Shown here: one piece after another, positions 59,931 through 64,000 of the stretch
Layout: every line of letters begins with the position of its first letter
Numbering within the stretch: the stretch's first letter is position 1
Assembly (NCBI GenBank): GCA_013180625.2
Contig: SNVD02013102.1
Span: 1-64,000, forward strand
Direction: 5' to 3'
Length of the DNA: 64,000 nt
Source of the DNA: Boswellia sacra
Taxonomy: Eukaryota; Streptophyta; Magnoliopsida; Sapindales; Burseraceae
Notes under the pieces: generated by a model
The model's database searches: none
What the model was told of the DNA's origin: nothing
Seen by the model: the letters and a program-made list of their open reading frames with translations, nothing else
Made by a program: the position numbers and the translations under genes

Positions 59931-60391
59931 AATTTTAGTAGCGTGCACAAAGAAAATATAGCTATGAAAACCCAAGGGTAGGGTTGGGCCAAATGCTATC
60001 AATTTATCGGATAGTTAACATTATTTGTTTTGATATGTCGTGGTTTTTGGAGTTCCATTTAAGAACATATGTTATTTGTGGTTTTGATCCTTTTCTAAGT
60101 TCTCCACTTAAATCCAGATGTTATCAGTTACCAAGATTTTGTTATTTTCTATATAGTTATTTCTTTGTTATCATGATTCTAAAAAAAATTTTACTCTTGA
60201 TATTTTGATATAATACTTTCCTTAAATAATTATCTTGTAGTTCACAAAGTATGTGATAAGGAATAGAGAGTCTCAAAAGTAACTAATAAAAAATGGAGAA
60301 AATTCAAAATAAATGAGAAAAAATTAGACAAAAATATAGGGGAGAAAAGAGAACGAGATACAATAATAAAAAATAGATATATATATATATA
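59931..60391. other. Short intergenic stretch ending in (AT)n
   Basis: No gene recognised; the 74-codon frame at 59984-60208 has no domain. It ends in a (AT)n run at about 60376-60396 into which the next LTR is inserted. Confidence 0.4.
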
Positions 60392-60396
60392 TATAT

Positions 60397-63300
60397 TGTA
60401 ATGCTCATTAAGCTTAAGTGAATAAGGCCCAGCCTAGCCCAAAAATATGTTACAAAAACAAGAGAAGGGAGAGACAAAAAAAAGGACAATTCTAGAGAAA
60501 ATGGAGAGGAGTGACGGAAGTGAAGAGAGAAAAGAGGGAAGAGGCTTTTGGGGCTGTTGGAGAAGAAAAATCAGGTGATTTTCATAATTCCAAGGCAATA
60601 TTAAATTATTTTGTATATTTCATGCAATAGAATTGAAATTTAAGGAGACATTTGGATATTTTAGAATTTTTAGAGAGAGAAGATAGAGAGAGAAGGAAGA
60701 ATAATGATGAAATTGGAAGTATTATTCAAGGTATTTTATATTATTGTTGATTTTTATGAAATTTGTTTGAAGGAATATTAAGTTTTGAGGATGATGATGG
60801 AAATCTAAAGTTCTATGAACAGTAACATTTCCGAAAATTCTTGTAATTTGTTGGCTTTGAATCTGATTCTCAAATTTATAGATGTTAAAATAGAAATGCT
60901 AAGGATTTGTTTAAAGTTGGATTGACTAAAAAATGTTGAATATGCAATTTTATATGAATTTTCGAAGTTACTGTTTATTACTAAAAATTCAGTTTTTCTG
61001 CAGAAAATCAGTTTTTGGTAAATTATGTGAGGTATCTAGAGGTCTTCAAAAATTATGAAATTTGGGATACGAATTTGTATATATGTCTAGTTTTAATCTG
61101 AAGAGTTTTTTGATTTTAAAAATTTATTACAAATTATCATATATTTTGGAAAAGGGAGAGGTCAGTTTTGGGAATTAATTTTCAGAATTTTTGTATCTGG
61201 AAACATGAAGATTTTGAGGTACCTAATGAATGTAGAACGCTATGAACTTTTATATGGTATTAGATATGTATGTTTAGAAGGTCTGTATAAAATTTTAGAG
61301 CATTTTGACAAGTCAATTGTTTAAAAATCAATGAACAAGAACTGCTCTGTTTAAGAAGTTTGGAAATAGAGTTAATTAGGATTGATTGGATTAAGATATG
61401 AAGTTGGATATTAGGAATTTTAAACATTTAAGTTGACTATGAATTGAATATGATGTGATGAGCTCTTTTATGATGTTAGGACAAGGAAGGATTAATTCTT
61501 TGTTGAAGGATGTGGCTAGCTAGGTGGAATGTTGACTTTGGAATCAACTGCGAGCTAACATAGTTGTGCAACCAAATTAGTGAGTGGAAAAGTATTTTAT
61601 TTTATGGGTTATAATGATTTCTCTAAATGTTATTTTTATGGATATTTTCGAAAGTTTTAGAGAGAGTAGAAGATTTATTTTTCTGGATAATTAAGAAATA
61701 TGTTTTAGTATTTATTTAGTTATGTTTATTTAGCATTTTATAGCATTTTCGAGAATTTTAGCAAATTTAGAAGAATTCAAGTTAGTTTCTTTTGTATTTC
61801 TTGAGGATAGATAGACTTATTTGTTATACTTACTTTCAATCATTAAGATATTTCAAAGCTACTTTTCAAAATGGTTGTAGACGTGAATTTTAGTTTTAAA
61901 ATTAGTTTTTGAACAAAGATATAACATTTAGGAAAGAAAAATCAGATTTTATATTTGAAGCGCATTTTAGTTTTCAAAAAGTTATATTTCATAAATTTAA
62001 AAAAAGTGTGACAGCATTGGTATTTAAAGTTTTCATAGTCATTTGACTCAAGGATTTCTTAAAGTATTTAGAAATGTTTTTTTAAATGTTTGTCCTAGAT
62101 TAATTCAAATAAAACAAATATTTTCAGTTTTAGCTTGCATAAAATTTGCAGATTTTGATAAAATCGCTTGAAGAGAAATTTTGGCATGTAAAGCAGTTTT
62201 GCAATGAAATCAGTTTTTAATAAAAATAAGAAAGTGCAGTTATTTTATACTAAGCTAGTACCCAGATACTCAAATAGTTATTCATATCACTTAGACAGTG
62301 ATATAGATAAAAGCCTTTGGGGCCTGTTCAGACACACATAGAGGCTTTGGGCCGTGTGATCTGGACGCTTTAACCTTTTGGGGGCAGCTCTATGCATGCT
62401 TATGACCAGATAGCAGGTTTGTGCGATGTCAGATCTCGCTAGATACAGATAGCTTTGCCTACGTGATGTAGATCTCATCAGGTATGAGAAAATTCAGATA
62501 GTTTCGCCTATGCGATGTTAGATCTCGCCAGGCAGGATTAGACAGTTTCAGGGGTACTTATTTAGTATAATGAAAAAAATTTTAAATATGTTTATATGAG
62601 TTAGTGTGAGAAAGAAGCATTATTCATAAAAGTTTCTTTTGAAAGAAGATTTTTAAGAAAATTATGTTTTGTATATTAAATAACTGAAGCGATGATTTTA
62701 GCATATCATCATGAACTTTATTTTATAAGATTGAGAAATATGCATTCTTTTCACTGTTTTAAAAAAAGTATATAATCAAGCAATTGTATTTAAAGATTTT
62801 TAATCAAAAGTTATTTGTTTTGAAAATTGTATGGGAGATTTGATGACATTTTAACAAGTACGATAGATTTTTCTCAAGTATAAATATGAGATGAGAGTTT
62901 CTAGTCAGAAATATATTATATGATTTTATTATGAAGTAATCATAGTCATACAATTTATGATTGGTTTAGAAAATAAAGTCAATAAGTGACTAAGTATATG
63001 ATAAAATGAATGTTATTTAAAAGTTCTATATCATTTGATTTCTTTTGGCGTCTGCTTATACATTTTTTTAATAGAAAAGAAAGAGATATAGTAATACCTT
63101 TTCCACTGTGTAAGAGATTAAATAAGGGTTTAAAGTAAAGGTACGTAAGTGATTTGCTTGTATAATTTAAGAATATTAAGTTATTTTGGTAAGTAAGTTA
63201 AAGAATTATATAAAGTATTTTCTTTACAAAGGGTTAATAAACTTTTATAGTTGTTTTATAATAATGAAGTTTAAAAGAAAGTTGGGAAGAAATAGTCATT

Positions 63301-63982
63301 TATACGTTATTTTGAAAAAAAAGGTTTACTGGTTCCCTTTTAAAAGTGATTAAACATTGTATTTTGTTTTAAGAAAATGAGATTTTAAAACATAAAGCTT
63401 TATTCAAGAAATGAGTTGTATGAAAGAAAGAAAATAATATTTTATGTAATAAAATTTGTCCACTCACTGAGCCTTTAGCTCACTCTTTTCCTATTCCTTT
63501 TCCAACCAGGTGCTACGGATTTGGTATTAAGCTGTATTTGATGCTAAGGAAGGCCACGCGATGTATAATAATTTTTCATGCATTAAAAATATTTCATTTT
63601 TATGTATCTTGTATAAATTTTTAAATATTAAGTATGTTGAGTATAAATTATTTATCTTTTAGTATGTTGTAGTTGACAAGGACAAAAGTCCCAAAAAAAG
63701 TTGGGATGAAAAATATTTTAGAAGTGTAAAAATGTGTGTGTTTTTTTTAGGGGGTTTTGTTCAAATTATAGAGGAAACTCTGCCGTTTTTTTCATTAAAA
63801 ATTTTTTGAGTATTTTTTTTAGTATTTTACATAAAAGACCTGAACTAGAAATAATTTTTTATGAATAATTTTATCAGAGTGGCAGAGCAAAAAATGTAGA
63901 AAGATAGTTAATTGAAAGATTGTTCTTTTAGTGAACAGTTTTAGGCACGATTTATCCATGTATCTAGGGGTGGGTCATGTCA
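60397..63982 (+). repeat. Probable solo LTR, 3.6 kb, Ty3/gypsy Tekay/Del-like
   Basis: It starts TGTAATGCTCATTAAGC after an AT run and ends GGGTGGGTCATGTCA before another AT run. The possible duplication is TATAT on each side, not diagnostic in such sequence. The part at 62300-62550 has GATCTCGCCAGG/TGCGATGTTAGATC repeats around a GC-richer core. Near 63466 is CTCACTGAGCCTTTAGCTCACTC before CCAGGTGCTACGG, which I associate with long LTRs of Tekay/Del-type gypsy elements. Neither primer site nor polypurine tract follows the right end, hence a solo LTR. The window ends 18 bases later, so a larger element is not excluded. Confidence 0.6.
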
Positions 63983-64000
63983 TATATATATATATATATA
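63983..64000. repeat. (AT)n run at the window edge
   Basis: An AT dinucleotide run that continues past the window. Confidence 0.9.

Noticed and set aside
62287..62478. 63-codon minus frame in the long LTR
   Set aside because: It runs opposite to the GATCTCGCC repeats of the LTR and has no domain.

Overview
The window looks like nuclear DNA of a eudicot plant. It is AT-rich and gene-poor, with introns, plant-type UDP-glycosyltransferases (UGTs), a plant receptor-kinase relic and dense layers of Ty3/gypsy, Ty1/copia, hAT-like, Mutator-like (MULE) and CACTA-like sequence. I cannot name the species. Nothing here is prokaryotic, and I see no CRISPR array, tRNA or rRNA gene.

The cellular gene content is a decaying tandem cluster of UGT74-type glucosyltransferases, all on the minus strand. 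Copy A (66-1163) is broken by a CACTA-type insertion and a nonsense codon. Copy B (4777-6215) has several indels. Copy C (10723-12281, 453 aa) and copy D (47567-49025, 455 aa) have intact two-exon structures. Coding sequence, introns and 5' flanks pair A with C. The 5' flanks pair B with D. A plus-strand receptor-like kinase pseudogene (3201-4305) sits between A and B. Pieces of UGT 5' flank also lie at 9.7-10.6 kb and 59.6-59.9 kb with no gene attached, so the cluster was once larger or was rearranged.

The rest is mostly mobile DNA. From 6.7 to 9.7 kb a block of terminal-inverted-repeat (TIR) elements splits the 5' flank of copy B. From 13.6 to 15.5 kb an hAT-like element sits inside a tandem array of about 280 bp units. 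From 18.75 to 23.93 kb is a complete but dead Ty3/gypsy element with chromodomain remains, and from 26.35 to 31.60 kb a complete but dead Ty1/copia element. From 32.70 to 33.81 kb is a MULE carrying GC-rich, possibly captured DNA and a SINE-like head. From 36.1 to 41.3 kb is a candidate large TIR element. From 41.8 to 44.8 kb an hAT-like element contains a solo LTR, which itself contains a 65 bp minisatellite. Further TIR elements lie at 45.4-46.1, 53.0-56.7 (with an internal array of about 161 bp units) and 57.4-58.3 kb. A 3.6 kb probable solo LTR fills 60.4-64.0 kb.

I found no convincing new biochemical system. The most unusual items are the TIR element with an internal satellite-like array (53.0-56.7 kb), the nested hAT/solo-LTR/minisatellite block, the gene-capture-like MULE, a perfect 15 bp palindrome present twice upstream of UGT copy C, and an altered PSPG box in that otherwise intact gene.
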